From NCBI GenBank assembly GCA_032191485.1, contig JAVDOI010000004.1, positions 24,169,770-24,233,769 on the forward strand: a DNA stretch of 64,000 bases. The letters run 5' to 3'. Below, piece after piece: positions 10,634 to 23,526 of the stretch (within the stretch, counting starts at the first letter, position 1; each line of letters starts with the position of its first letter). The notes beneath the pieces were generated by a model that searched no databases, was not told the DNA's origin, and saw only the letters and a list, made by a program, of their open reading frames with translations. The position numbers were made by a program, and so were the translations under genes. This DNA comes from Leptoclinus maculatus. Its lineage: Eukaryota; Chordata; Actinopteri; Perciformes; Stichaeidae.

Positions 10634-13600
10634 ACCATCTGATCTGGTCCACCGATGACGAAACGCCAATTGCATTGTAGTATGGGGGCGGCACAAGGCA
10701 GGCAGAAAGTGAATGAGAGTGAGCAGCACCATGGACAGAGATACAGCATGTTCAGGGCTGCCGTGTCTTTCCTAAGTCACACAGAGGTCATTTATTATTA
10801 ACGGAGAAGTGGTGGAACGGTGTGTGTGTGTGTTGGGGGAGGTGACAGCTCTGATGAGCTCAGACTCTATCTGCAACTTGGCCTTGGAACATCCACTTTA
10901 AGGAAAAGTCCTTTCAACCTGGCTCGTATTTTGTAAAATACTGTGAAATGCAATGATTAGGTCAGTCCTTGACCGAAGTAGTTCTTAGTCGACTAACACT
11001 CATACAATATTGTCGACTAATCGATTAGTTGATTTAATCTAAAACTGGGTTTCTCCACAAATCACTCAAAAGCACCACTTAAAATCTGGTGTTTACCAGA
11101 GATGTGTTCATAAGTTTCATGGAAATAATCAATTCTGCAAGAATTGCAAAATAATCTAAGTCAACTAACAAACGAATGAGGACTAAGAGGGGGCAGCCCT
11201 ACCAATGAGAGCCCAAATCATAAGAAATGTCTTTAAATAGTAGTGATGCTAGCCAATACAGCTCCTTAGTAGTTAATTTTTCTAGTTCAACTAATGATTA
11301 TGTTTTGTGGTATTATGCTAGGAGGAAAACTTAATTAAAATAAGGTAGGTTGTGTGCCCTCACTATGTACAGCGACAAAATAAAAAGACAAAATTAAAAT
11401 GGATGAAACTGTAGTTGAAAACCAAGCTGAGTGTGGCTTCTGTATTTGGCAGAGGAGACTGATCACAAACACAAAGTGAAACAGACGCATTCATCATCAT
11501 TATAAATCAATGGTTCTAGTACAGAATTGTCATGCGCAGCAGTGATGCTTGACAGGAGGTGTGGAGGAACACTTTGATTTTTAAGTACTCTAAACTCCAT
11601 CACTGCGGGGAGTCTAGCAAAGTAGTAGTAGAGTAGTAGACTCTTGGTTATTGAGGGTGTTTGTCTCTCACTCACCACAGAACACACACTGATTATGTTA
11701 AACATGACTGATAAAAATCTGGGTTTTTAAGAATGCCCTATTGGGTAATGGTGTAAAGACTGGACCTTTACATCCTCTATGCAAAACCCCGCAAATTGAC
11801 CATTCGCTAAGCCCCGCCCCCCACTGCTACTCCATCAAGATGTCAGAGCTAAGTGACCGTGGCCAAAATGTCACTAACTGCACTCCCTGAATAAAAATTA
11901 TGACATTTTTGGGGGAAAAGAAGAAGGGTCTGCGATATGCATTTGAAGGATAAACCGTGTAAACAGGTCAAGAAGATAAAGCTACAGATCACAGTGTTTA
12001 AAGTGAACCAGCACATCACCTGGAGATCCAGACAAGACGATGAAATTAAGGAACACTGTTCCTGTAAAGCCGGGTAGGTCTTTCTTCACGGTTCCAATTA
12101 ATAGAAAGCTAAAGCAGCATGTGTGACATTCAATATACCTTCAGTAGCTAGCGTAGCGCAGAAGGGCCAACAGTGGTTAATGATGTGCTAACGTACTCTG
12201 CTAATGTTAGCTCCACAGGCTTTTATGCATCACTATGACACGCATCCCAGACAAAACATTGAAGCATGACCAGCTCAAAATCCAGCCTGAAATTTAAGAA
12301 AATCTGAAACGTCTGCATCACAGTCTATGGAGCGGAGCCGGATAGTTTTCAGACTCTGGTCCGAGCTGGCGGATGCTACGCTATGACTGGCCAGTCTGAG
12401 TTTGAGTGTCAGGACTTAGTGATGGGTCATTATGTTGAAGTCGTGGATCATTGACTGCAGTTCACTATTACAACAGGATACCATTACAATCAAACTATTC
12501 TTCTCTTCTCTGCAGCACGCCTGTGAATGAGTGTTGCTTATACAGTCTTATGCCCTAATAGCCCATTACGACTCTTCTGCACTGCAGGATCTAGCCTAAT
12601 TCCAGACTCAACCAGTGGGTCGGCTCAGATGACTTGTGTGTACAGTTCTAATGCACTTAAATCTTTTGTTTAAAGTGGGTCACGGCTCTGACCCGTCTAA
12701 TGCAACAGTTAAGTCACATAATGAGAAGTCATGTCCATGGCCTAAATTATGGCTGCTGAAAGAGCAGTCTTGTATTTCATTGTCCCTTTTGGTTTTCTAT
12801 TGTAATGCTACAATGCAATACTTTATTAATACACCTGTTCAACGAGCATAAACATGTAGCTAAGGGGATATTTCAAACCGCTCTGTCCCAAGTCTCTCAG
12901 CCAGTTTATACAACCACAGCGCACAAGATCTGCAAATAGCAAATTGCAATAGCAGAATTAAAACAAAAGTTGTCTGTGTGTAGTCTTAACGGCTTAGCTT
13001 GGGTTGTTCTTGTAAACTTATCTGCTGGCTGAGACAAAGCAGCGGTACCTGCAGGCAGTAAATCATGTCAGCGGAGCGAGGAAGACGGGAGGAATGACCG
13101 ACTGTGCTCTTCATAAACTTCACTCAGGAATATTATTTAATCTATCGACATTTTAGATTTGTTTCCAGTGAAATATCACCCAGTTTGTAAAGTGACTTTG
13201 CTTCTGTAAACATTATCGTTACTGCTCTAGCAGTTGAGTTGTATTTAAAATACAAACACATTTAAATTGAGTTTGATAAGAGTAGTAGTATTGATAAAAA
13301 TCTTCTGTAAACATTGTTGTTGCTGCTCTAGCAGTTAAGTTATACTAGCCAAAGTTACAGCAATAAGACTACAGTTTGCATATTAAATAAGTATACTAAG
13401 TGGGCGGTGGACATAAATATAAAAAAGATAGTGGATTACTGGTCCGTAGATAAACAATGCATTGCTATATCCATTAATTGAACTGCACAGCACACATTAA
13501 ACATCTACCAACTCATATTCACTTTGACCAGGCTCATTGCACACAACTTCTTCTGACAAAAAGCATGGAAGAAGATGAGGATCGGAAGCCACTTAAGATT

Positions 13601-14560
13601 ATTATGGTTCTCAAACACCAGGCAATCGATACCACTGAGATGGTCTCCCTTGGGAGATGTCAGTAATTTCCATAAGCACACCACAAACTGAAGGGTGGCT
13701 ACGCGTGTTTTTTCCTCCCTATCGGATGCTTAAATGCTTGGTTTCAAGGGACAAATGCTGTGTTGCTGGAAATGCCAATTTGAGTTAGACACATGGGAAC
13801 ACTTTAGGGGACTAACTGATGCAGTGTGTAACTACGTTTGATATACATCTTGTTAAAGTCGGGTTTATTGAGAAGATAATTACAATACAGAAATGATTAG
13901 CATCCGTTTTCTTCAACTCATTGCTAAAGCCCCCCCCCAAAAGATACTAGATCTATTGATCAGATCATGTCACTGACTGGCCAATATATGCAAATAGCCT
14001 CCCTATAACTATTCAGATCCTGAACCATGTATATGTATATGCCAATTATTAACCCACCAGGTGGTTTCCACATCTGCTAATAGAGTTTATTAATCATTTA
14101 GAGCCCCCACCCCCCCCCCCCCCAATCCTGCCCAGCTTCTAATCGTACAGACTCACACAATACAAATGTGCTCCTTTAAGACCACATCTGTTGGATCTGC
14201 AACACCTCGAAACTGAAAAAGGAAAGCACGGTGCTAGTCTGAACACAAGACTACACATCGTGAAAATGAGGAATAAGTCTCAGTTCAACGCCAGCACATT
14301 TAGCGCCTGCGAAGAAAACAAAAACCGTAATGATATGCCAGCCCAATTTACACTATTGTGATGTTTCTGTAAATCCCTGATTGAGGAGTCTGCAGGCCAT
14401 CCTTCTCCATGAATCAAACTATACCGGCAGGGAGCAGAGGCCCACTTCGCCCGGAACTCCACCACACCGGTCCCCGAGAACACTTTAAATGTGCACACAC
14501 ACAAAAACATAATTTTTTTTAAAATGTAGAATGAGAAGCAGTTACGAGAGCAGGCCGCCG
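10634..14560. other. prrc2c: Large first intron of prrc2c, no gene seen
   Basis: No coding exon, RNA gene or intact element was recognised. The stretch 10964-11202 looks like a decayed hAT end: it contains GTCGACTAATCGATTAG and ends GGGGGCAGCCCTA, the complement of a TAGGGCTGCCCCC-type terminus. A poly-C run sits at about 14108-14123. A pair of related short blocks (TTCTGTAAACATT followed by CTGCTCTAGCAGTT) occurs at about 13201-13350. Confidence 0.5.
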
Positions 14561-14756
14561 AGCATTGCATCGTTTAGCACAGTTTCGTTTCTCGCTGGTC
14601 GCCATCACATCCACTTTCAGCCCCCCTTTTCCTTCAGTGGCCAAAAGCATGCTAACACTAGCTTAGCGCGGTGTGAACACCAACACATCAGCTACTGTGG
14701 GGGCTAAACTTCCATCATTTTATTTTTTTTAACCTCGCACGACATGCAGACCCACC

Positions 14757-15170
14757 TGCCACCGCCGGTGCCTTCTTTGTCCTCTCGGCTGATGTGCGGC
14801 CCGACTTGAATCCCGATGTCGGCCTGGTTTGAGGTGGACGAACGTGTGTGTCTGGCCGGCGGATTACAAAAGCTGGCTAGCCTGCTAACGATGGTTAGCT
14901 TACGTTAGCTACTGCCAACAAACCGCTCCACCACATGCACGGCGACTAGTTTTTCTGTGTCTTCGGCGCCGTTTCAAGCCGCCGGTCTGTCCTCGTGTGT
15001 TCGGCCGTTACTGTGGGAGCCGGTGCGCGGTGGTCTCGTGGTTCCGTGTCTATCCACGCCCGTTATCTCGTGTCACACCGTTTTTTCCTTAGTTGTGTGT
15101 GAGGCCCCACTCGCGCCGCGGCCTGTCGCACAATCAAAGATGGCAGACCGTTTGTTGCCAGATTTATCGT
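14757..15170 (-). promoter_or_regulatory. prrc2c: Probable CpG-rich promoter and first non-coding exon of prrc2c
   Basis: This short stretch is much richer in G+C and CpG than the AT-rich DNA on both sides. A strong minus-strand donor (GGCAG then GTGGGT) sits with its last exon base at 14756. It could splice to the acceptor at 9252 across a 5.5-kb first intron, a common layout for a housekeeping gene. No TATA box was recognised and the transcription start cannot be fixed from sequence. Inference from base composition and splice signals only. Confidence 0.5.
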
Positions 15171-16967
15171 CTCATCCCCCCCTCTCAAACCCGAAACCCC
15201 CTATATGTCATTCAGAGAAGAGACCGCCACCTACATTCTTACGATGGCATCCTGCACAAAACCATACAGATCTTTCATTCTAACAAAAAGTTAATTGTAC
15301 ACATTAGTTATATTGTACACATTGGTTATAGTATATTTTCCCGTATTTTTATTGTAAACATTCTGTCTTATATTTATGTTGTTATGGCAAATTCCTTGAA
15401 TAACCTACTTGGCAGTGAATCTTATTCTGATTTAAATTGTTTGTAGATCTACTGTATAGATAAGCATGTATTTAACTATATAAAGCCCAAACAATTAAAC
15501 CATTTCTTGTTAATATACATTATGTTAAGGTTGGTGGCTAAACATTATAATAAAATGTAGTAAGCATATGCAGCTATATTATATAGTAGAGAATAAGAGG
15601 CAATTAAAACACAGTAATAAAACTGTTCATAAAGTCATACTCACTGTGTGAATATACTTCTGTACACATTTTACATTGAAATGTTATATTAACTTGTTAA
15701 AACACACTGTTATGTTGGCTGGAGTAATAAGTACAACTGCTTATAGTATCGTTTGGGTTGATTAGAGAGTGATTGGATTAATTTAAACGAGGTTGTCCTA
15801 AATTAAGCCAATTGTTTATAATAGCTATTATTGTATGAGTGGTACCTATAGTGTACATTTATAAGTCTATAAAGCTGGTACAGTTTGGTAACTGAGGTGT
15901 TGAAGTGTGCAGCCACACAAACACAGCGGAATTAAAAAAAAAGATTAAATAAATACATCCTCAAATGTAAAATCTCTGTCATCCTTCGGATAACATTAAT
16001 TTCATAGGTAACCCCAAACCTGGCAACCCAAATGCTAACGATTCACGCGTGGACGATTCTTCTTCCGGGGTCTGTCGGTGTTTGGCGAGAGGCGGTTAGT
16101 TTGAAGACTGATAGGTCCATTTTAAAATGAGTCCACAATTATTATTGATTATTGATCGATGCAGGTTATTTCTTTGATCTATCCATCTACATCAAAACCA
16201 AGAAAAGCCTACTACTTCCTATATTTTTACATCCAAAACGCCAATAATTAACTTATTGATGATGTAAATGTACTGAACAGGACATCTTGTGTCTTCGCTT
16301 CTCCGCTCACCTTTCCTAATTTCAGTCAAATAAATAACGATTCACAATGCAACAAAAAAAATCATACAATTAAAAATGTTTTCCTGCTCCATATTCATTG
16401 TTGATTTTTAATTTCATGTCTTGATTCTTGATTGTTCCACACACTTATACCATGTCATTGTATGATGCAGAGAGACACAAAGGACTATATCGTTTCTGAC
16501 AGACTTTACAAGGCGAACATGAGCTGGATTCTGAAGCTGCCATCGGGTGGCATCATTGACCAATGTACATTATCCTAGTTCAAGGACGGCTTGGCAATGG
16601 AGTCACAATGGAATAGAAACTGTGCAACATTTTCAATTTTTGCTTATACTGTGCTTGGGGACAATTTTAAAGTACTTTTACTTGAGTAATATGCTTTTGA
16701 TGTATTCATTCAAACAGAGAATATAACAGTAATCATTTTCAGCTGGGGATTACACACATACATAGCATCTGTGCAATCAACGATGTTTCAGAGAGAAAAT
16801 ATTTGTACAAATGGTTAGTAGGGCTATAGGTGTAGGTAACCAACTGTTTTAAATGTTGTCTATTAAAGCATTTAAGGTGCGTGTTTACATCAAGACAGCC
16901 AGCTGAGCATTATCTATTTAGATTTTTTTTTATAGCATTATTATGAATTGATTATATGACTTGCACA
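15171..16967. other. Intergenic, prrc2c promoter to FMO gene A 3' end
   Basis: AT-rich sequence without a supported gene or repeat family. It separates the 5' end of prrc2c from the stop codon of FMO gene A. The 3' UTR and poly(A) site of gene A should lie in its right part, but no clear AATAAA was picked out close to the stop codon. Confidence 0.5.
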
Positions 16968-18835
16968 TCACTGTGCAGGCAAGTAACCTTTTATCTTGTC
17001 AAACAGTGCTGTGGGATCCTGTAGGAAAGCTGGAAGGTTGTTCCTGTTGACGTAGGCAGCCGAGCCCACAGCAGCTGTTGCCAGAATCAGAGGCCACTTC
17101 AACGATCTCTTGGGTTTGGGATCATCACAGGGCCTGGTCTGCATGGGTTGAGCCACTCTCTCCCACTGAGTGAAGATGGCCTGACGGGCTCCAGCCCACT
17201 TCCCTGGTCCTCTGAGACGGTACTGGTACGGCGTGCAGGGGCCGAAAATCACATTCAGTCCCAGCCTGGGATCGGTCAGCAGCAGCCTCGGCAAGCTGGC
17301 TCGAACTCCCACCAGCTCTGCTATCTCATCCATGTAGGAGACGTAGTCAACCTGGATGGTGTGTCTCTGACTGGAGACATATCTGAAAAAGAGAGCATGT
17401 TGTGCAATACAAGATTTGGTGGCTTTTAAATCCAAAACATGCAAGAAATAAAAGTTGAGTGAATCCACTGCAGTACCTTTTAGCCATTGTCTCCTGCTTG
17501 CATTGGACATCTTTTAGCATGGAAGCCACTGAGGGAAGCTTGATGCAGCCTGTTTGAAAGAAGACATTGAGACATAGTGGTTTGTCCTCTTAAAGAGTAA
17601 CTAAACCAAACCACTTTTTTTTCAATTAACATAATCTAATTGAAAGGGTACTTTAATTATACTAAAATAATACTGTTAAAACAAAACCACAACAAATCAG
17701 TGCAACATATCTCTGAGCCAAAAGTTACTGCTGCTTCCTGTTCCATTGAACATTCAAACCCTTTCCACCACTACGTATTTGTCTCTCAGTTCTTTAGAAA
17801 AAAACAAAAATATAGTGATTGGTGAGTGTAGACTCAAAAACTGATGTAAATAGTATGATTTGAAGAGAATGTAGCGTTAATGAAAATTTCGTTGGATTCT
17901 TTTTCTCTTCTTTGTCCTTTTTATAGTTCTGACATTCTGATTGAGGAGTTGACAATGAAGCAATATAGGAGTTTGGACAATTGGTCCAAGGTTGTGGCAT
18001 TATGGATGGCAATATTTTTAAATGGCAAACAAGTGACCATGTGCAGGTTGTTGCAAAAAGGTTGAGGTTTCGCTCTCTAAGTGTCAGTCTCAATAATTGT
18101 GCTTTGTAACGTAGACCAAGCCCAGCAGTTCACGTGGTGCTGTTTAATGTTCTGTAACTGTAGCATGAAAACATGGTGGAATTAGCAAGCTAACTAGCTA
18201 ACTAGCCTGCAGCTAAACGAGTAAAATTCAACAACATAGTGCGTCATCCACACACTCATGTCACAGAGATGGAAAGCACATTGCTGTCACCAGATATTTA
18301 CACTGATCCACCAGATTTCGTACTGTGCTGATGGCTTAATTTTAAGGCAACAGAAGAGAGAGAAAAGCTTGTGCTCCGATTGTAATGATACACTGGTTAC
18401 AGAAAATGAGCCGACAATAGACAGGACTGGGCGTGTCGTAACCCTCCCACTCTTCCAGCCCCGCCTATGTTGATACTTTTTCACATTCAAGAGTTCACTT
18501 CAGCCAAAACTTGGGGGTTTAGTTACTCTTTAAATTCAAAATACTTCTGTAAAAAAAAATTGCTCCTGTATTACCTTTAAAGACACGTGTGGCCCACCTG
18601 GCCTGCATCTCAGAGATGGGCATAATGGCTCCCAGTGGCTGCACCAGACCGATGATAGCCAGCGTGGGGCGGTCCAACTCAGGAGGAAACACGTACTTGT
18701 ACAGAGAGGCTTTGTTCTCGGACACTGAGACCACTTGTGAGGCCAGGAATGGAAAGGAAAACCTGTAACCTGTGGCAAACACCTGCAAGACAGTTGGACT
18801 CCTCTCAGTCACACACTACAGGCCAACAATACTGC

Positions 18836-18897
<62 letters not shown>

Positions 18898-21462
18898 AGA
18901 ACACACACTTTAAATATTTAAACCTACCACCAGGTCGACATCTTCAACAACACTTCCATCATCAAACTCCACACTGGAACCCTGAAACCTGCGGATGTTG
19001 GGTTTCACCTGAACCGTTCCAGATAGGATGCGGTTGGGAAGCTCATCGTTCAATGTGGGATGTTGGCTGAACATCCTGAGATTCATATATTTATACTAGT
19101 TAGTTATGTTACAAGAATTTGATGGATACTGTTATCAATCACTTCGAGGAATACTGCAATAAATTACTTTTATTATATTTTATAATTTTAATATCATATT
19201 ACGTGTAGAACTGAGAACAGTTTTTTGTGCCTAAATTTGTTTACATTTAGGCAAATTGGCCCCATTACAAACCTACCGAATTAGTTATTAGCAGTTCGTA
19301 TTTGCAATTATTCCTTGGATGTACAGATGGCTGCCACTGAATTACTCTGATACTGAAGACAACCTAAAAATGTGGAAATTCTCGTGCAAGTTCTGCGATT
19401 TCTGTGACTCTTGCTGCATCCCTATATACTCAATATGTGTACTATCGTTCAACACACCTTTGTGTGTATAAACAGTAGAATGTATCCAGTGTTTGCATAC
19501 TGTAATATTTCACCGGAAATCGTATGCAATTTGCTATTGGTTTCACACTGAAGTTTCGGACATATGAAATAAATCTCACATATTGTTTTTAGCGTACTAG
19601 ATAGCATGTTAGTGTGGAATTTTGGATGCATCCCATTTGCAGAGTCAAGCTATGCCATCACTGTAATATATATATAATTGTGAAAAAAAGCAGATGCAAA
19701 CACAGTACCTGTGCTTTGGCTTAAGATTGTACAGAGTGTGATCAAATCTTTGGTTGAGCAGGCTCTCTCCTAGACCATTGAAAAGATTAGAGGGAAGGAT
19801 GCTCCTCACAAAACCCAACAGCCTGTTGAAATGCAAATCAATGGGCAGCCCGTTTCTCCCGACTCGGTTCAGAATCCAGGCTCCTCTCCGAGTGCTCAGA
19901 TAAAGCTGAGAAAAGGAAGACACAGTAGTCAGTCATTCTGATGGTACGAGAGAAATCTTTGACTAATATCAATAGTTTGCAGATATACAGAAAGGTAGGA
20001 TTTAAAAAGTAGACTAATTTATGTGGCTCTGTTACATGTAACATAACCAAAAATGTATTTTATATCTTTTATATTTACGGTACTTACTGCAGTTGTACAA
20101 TGAATTCATGGTTATATTGGGTGCATTCATCTTCGATTTAACTTTGGGATTATTGGGTTTGTGGCTACACTGTGGATGTATCGTTATTTGTCTGTAATGG
20201 GACTCATCCGAACCTGCTTGGTGACTCTGCTCAGTTCCACCGCGATGTCTCCTCCGGAGTTTCCTATTCCAATCACTACCACCTTTTTATGTCTCCACTC
20301 CTCTGGAGTCTTGTAGTCTCGGCTGTGGAAGAACTTTCCCTTGAAAGTGTCGATTCCTGAAAAAAAAAGAAAAGAAAAAAGACAATGGACAAAGCGTCAT
20401 TAATTTTTGCTAAAAGAGGATTTTAATCTGTACTCGAAGTTGACACTGCAGCTTTGCCCTTAGAATGTAATCCAGGCCATGGTTGAGTACATTATACTGA
20501 ACCTATCTATTGGGTGCTGCTGCTTTCTGTTGATAAAGTATTACACATTGTACAGGGTTGCCATTAGAGGCTATTCAGACTGTGTCAGAGGTTTTCCTCT
20601 TCATATTGCTGCAGCGCTATCAGCACTACCTGTCCTTGAGTAAACTGAGGGATATTTATAGCCCATAAATGGTACCTGGGAAGTCGTGCAGCGGCAGGTT
20701 GGGGTGGCAGTGATGTCCGATACAGATCATCACAGCGTCAAAGATGTGTTTCTCCTTTTCGCCGTCCTTGTTCTCCGTCTCAACGTCCCACTGGCCCGAA
20801 CGAGAAAAATCTGATCTCTGCTTCACCTGCAAGACTTTGGTCTGAACGACAGAGAGGCACAAACAGATACGTTTGCTGATAACAGCACAAAGAGCTAACA
20901 CAGACTTTTACGTTAAGCGAGTATGATCTTTTTAACCTTTTTTTTTTGTGTTGCACTAAACGATATTTTACATTTGAGGCCAAGGTGAGAATGTTGCATG
21001 CTTTCAGGTACAGATAAATCAAACTCTAGAAAGGCAGAGAGTGAAGCATCCTCACATTGAAGCGTATATGCTTGGTGAGCTGGAAGTGGCCAGCGAAAAT
21101 CCGAAAGTAGTCCATGATGAGGGAGTTGTGCATGTAGTTGGGGTAGTGTGCAGGGATGGGAAAGTCACTGAAACACATCATCTCCTTGGAGGTGTTGATG
21201 ATGACAGAGTGGTAGATGCTGGCCCTGTCTGGCTCTGGATTCTCCTGCAATAGAGTCCCCAGACCAATGACCATCCTAACTTGTTAAACATACTGTGGAA
21301 TTATGAGATCCTGCACGTAGTGAGACCCACCTTGAACCTCCACAGACCACCGATGTCATTGCTGCTTTCGAAGCAGACGGGCTCCAGCCCCTCATCCAGA
21401 CAGCACTTGATGCAGGCCAGACCTGAGCCACCGCCTCCAATCACCGCCACACGACGAGTCAT
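16968..21462 (-). CDS. FMO gene A: flavin-containing monooxygenase (dimethylaniline N-oxide-forming)
   Basis: Seen: nine coding exons give 556 residues: 21331-21462, 21056-21244, 20676-20841, 20214-20356, 19709-19905, 18928-19075, 18575-18782, 17477-17549 and 16968-17382. Exon sizes 132, 189, 166, 143, 197 and 73 match the FMO gene pattern, except that the usual large exon 7 is split in two. Motifs: FAD site GGGGSG (residues 9-14), FMO signature FKGKFFHSRDY (167-177), NADPH site GIGNSG (192-197), FATGY (327-331), and a C-terminal hydrophobic segment WPLILATAAVGSAAYV before the end GYLPAQ. Known: FMOs use NADPH, O2 and FAD to oxygenate soft nucleophiles at the endoplasmic reticulum membrane. 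The third Gly of the FAD loop differs from the GAGxSG seen in genes B, C and E. Which fish FMO subtype it is cannot be settled here. Confidence 0.93.
17594..18529. mobile_element. MITE-like element with TTAA target site in an FMO gene A intron
   Basis: Inverted ends AGAGTAACTAAACC and GGTTTAGTTACTCT are each flanked by TTAA (17590-17593 and 18530-18533). This is the insertion pattern of piggyBac-type or similar TTAA elements. No transposase frame remains. It fills the intron between exon 7b and exon 8. Interior words such as GCTAACTAGCTAACTAGC resemble sequence at 48.2-48.6 kb, so a related copy may exist there. Confidence 0.65.
18838..18895. repeat. (TG)n microsatellite in FMO gene A intron
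   Basis: About 58 bases of TG, which reads as (CA)n on the coding strand. It lies in the short intron between exons 7a (ends 18928) and 7b (starts 18782). Confidence 0.95.
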
Positions 21463-22299
21463 ACTTCAGCTCTGTGAAGGATTTAAACCAGACTGAACAT
21501 TTTTTAATTTTCATCACAAATTTGCCTCAGAGGGTTTTACAATCTGTACAGCTGACAACATCCTCTGTCCTTGGACACTCGCATCAGATAAGGACGATGT
21601 AAAGCTGCACAGAGTTTATCCACAACTCTTGTACCTAGTTGGGCTATTATAGCTTCCAGTACCATAAAACTCACAATACACTACAAATATGGAAATATAT
21701 AAAAATACACATACACACCACACAATAATAACTTTTTTCTATTAGGGGGATCCTATCTGCCCTCTAGTTCTCTAAATGTTGGATCTGTGCCACAAACCTC
21801 AAAATGTAAGTCAAAGTTCAACACGAGTTAATATGTAGCCACAGGCAGAGATTTCAAATGCTGCATCCATAGCCATGGAATGGAGCTTTTTGTTAATAGT
21901 CAATACAATGTGGCTTTATGGCCATGAAAACAACCAACATTGCCAAATAATCCCGATTCAATGTAACAGTTTTCCTCTGAGGGAGGGAGTTACGTAAATC
22001 CAGTCGCGGAAGACGGCAATAAAAGTTAAAATACTATAAATTTGGACGGCAATTTGTACCGTTACCGGTATGTTCTCATTCTAAATTCTCTAATTATAGT
22101 CGTGCACTAACGTGATACCCGGAAATGTATGATTTATTTTCAATTTATCAGAATAACAAACGACTCTGAACTCTGCAAGGGCGTAACAACAACAACACGT
22201 TTAACGTGAGCATTTAGACCACATTTCGGTTTTACCACGACTCTAAACATAAATGCGCTCAAAAAGTTACAATCTGTTTCTGCACTAACTTTGTTTTAC

Positions 22300-22385
22300 C
22301 TGTTAGTGATTGTTAGAAGGAGACGTATTTGCTCGTCCTGCACGTAGTCTCTGCGGTGAGCGGAAGTGAGAGTGAAGGGATGGTG
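22300..22385 (-). promoter_or_regulatory. Probable 5' UTR exon 1 and start region of FMO gene A
   Basis: A clean minus-strand donor (ACTAACAG then GTAAAAC, last exon base 22300) lies about 0.8 kb upstream of an acceptor ending at 21472, just before the gene A start codon. The right boundary (transcription start) is not visible and is a guess. The same sequence occurs a second time with its donor at 26248, as part of a tandem duplication. Confidence 0.5.
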
Positions 22386-22529
22386 CACATTTATTGTAGG
22401 ATCTTAAACTGACCCTTGAGCCGCTGGCAGTCCTTAAACTGGTGCAAAGGGAAACACACTGCACGAAAATAACTCACTTTATGCTCCATTTAACAGTCAG
22501 GTCGATATCACGATGAATCAGAGTAGATG

Positions 22530-22760
22530 GATGGACGGACAGACAGACAGACAGACAGACAGGCAGACAGACGGACAGACGGACGGACGGACGGACAGAC
22601 GGACGGACGGACGGATGCATGGATGGATAGGTTAGGTTAGATAGATGGATAGATGGATAGATGGATAGATGGATAGATGGATAGATGGATAGATGGATAG
22701 ATGGATAGATGGATAGATGGATAGGCAGACAGAGACAGGTAGATAGATAAATGGATAAAT
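22530..22760. repeat. Complex tetranucleotide repeat (GGAC / GGAT / AGAT types)
   Basis: Runs of ACAG, ACGG and ATGGATAG units. The counterpart in the right duplicate spans about 26478-26685 and is about 24 bases shorter in the ATGGATAG part. It reads through as spurious open frames on the minus strand. Confidence 0.95.
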
Positions 22761-22940
22761 AGATATCTATAAATGAGGAGATAAGGGAAATTGATCCCAC
22801 CTACGAATTTCTGCTCGATTTACACCGAAAGATCAGTACGAGAAAACTCAACCGAGAAGTTCACAAAAAAAAGGCAATACAGTTTCAATCACCATTGATC
22901 GGAGGAGATAGTCACAGACAAAGGAGATGCCAGAGATGAA

Positions 22941-23201
22941 GTGGAGGACATTTGTCCACTTGTTGAACCCTTTTTCGAAAGGATGACAGTGGGACAGCAA
23001 GGTTCACTGAAACAAGGTGGAGCTAATGATGCCATAAAACGTATGTTGGTGCAGCGGCTTTTGGACCTGATAGCAGTAGAGTCAAAATCCATCTTGGAGG
23101 CTGTTAGGGGCATAGATGTAATCGTGTCTGAGGAGCGTGTCCTGTCCAGTCTGGGTGACACGCTCCCTTGGACATTTGATCAGATGTTGAAGGTTATTTA
23201 G
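22941..23201 (+). other. Unidentified 86-codon ORF, truncated in the second duplicate
   Basis: The frame begins MEDICPLVEPFFERM and ends DQMLKVI. The upstream sequence can also be read in frame for some distance. Codon usage and the amphipathic look (LVQRLLDLIAVESKSILEAV) are protein-like, but I do not recognise the family. In the right duplicate the frame is cut after EPFFE by the 546-base gap. It could be a piece of a transposon or retrocopy rather than a gene. Function unknown. Confidence 0.25.
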
Positions 23202-23526
23202 GTGAAATGCAACATTCATCTTGTAGGAAAAAAATCGTCTGTGGTGTCTCTTCTTTTCCTTCACAATGAATGCAATAGAGGTTACCTCCGGATCCATTGG
23301 CCTCTGTAGGGCAGTTAATCAATAAAAGCGTTGAAATGTATCTGTCTTGTAATTTGCTTATACTTTTACTTTTGTGAAGCCTTCAGAGTACACACCTGTC
23401 ATATCACTGGATATTGTTCATAATTTATTAATTTGAGTTTAGCCTATAAACAATGTCATGACTCACTAAATACACAGGGTGGCGCTGTTGGTTTTGTATT
23501 AGCTTGACACTTAAACTGTGCAGCAA

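Noticed and set aside
13478..13666. Small ORFs in the first prrc2c intron
   Set aside because: Short, without motif, and expected by chance in AT-rich DNA.
22474..22800. 108-codon Ser/Ile/Tyr-Pro-His repeat ORF (minus)
   Set aside because: Translation of a tetranucleotide simple repeat. It is repeated in the right duplicate with a different length.
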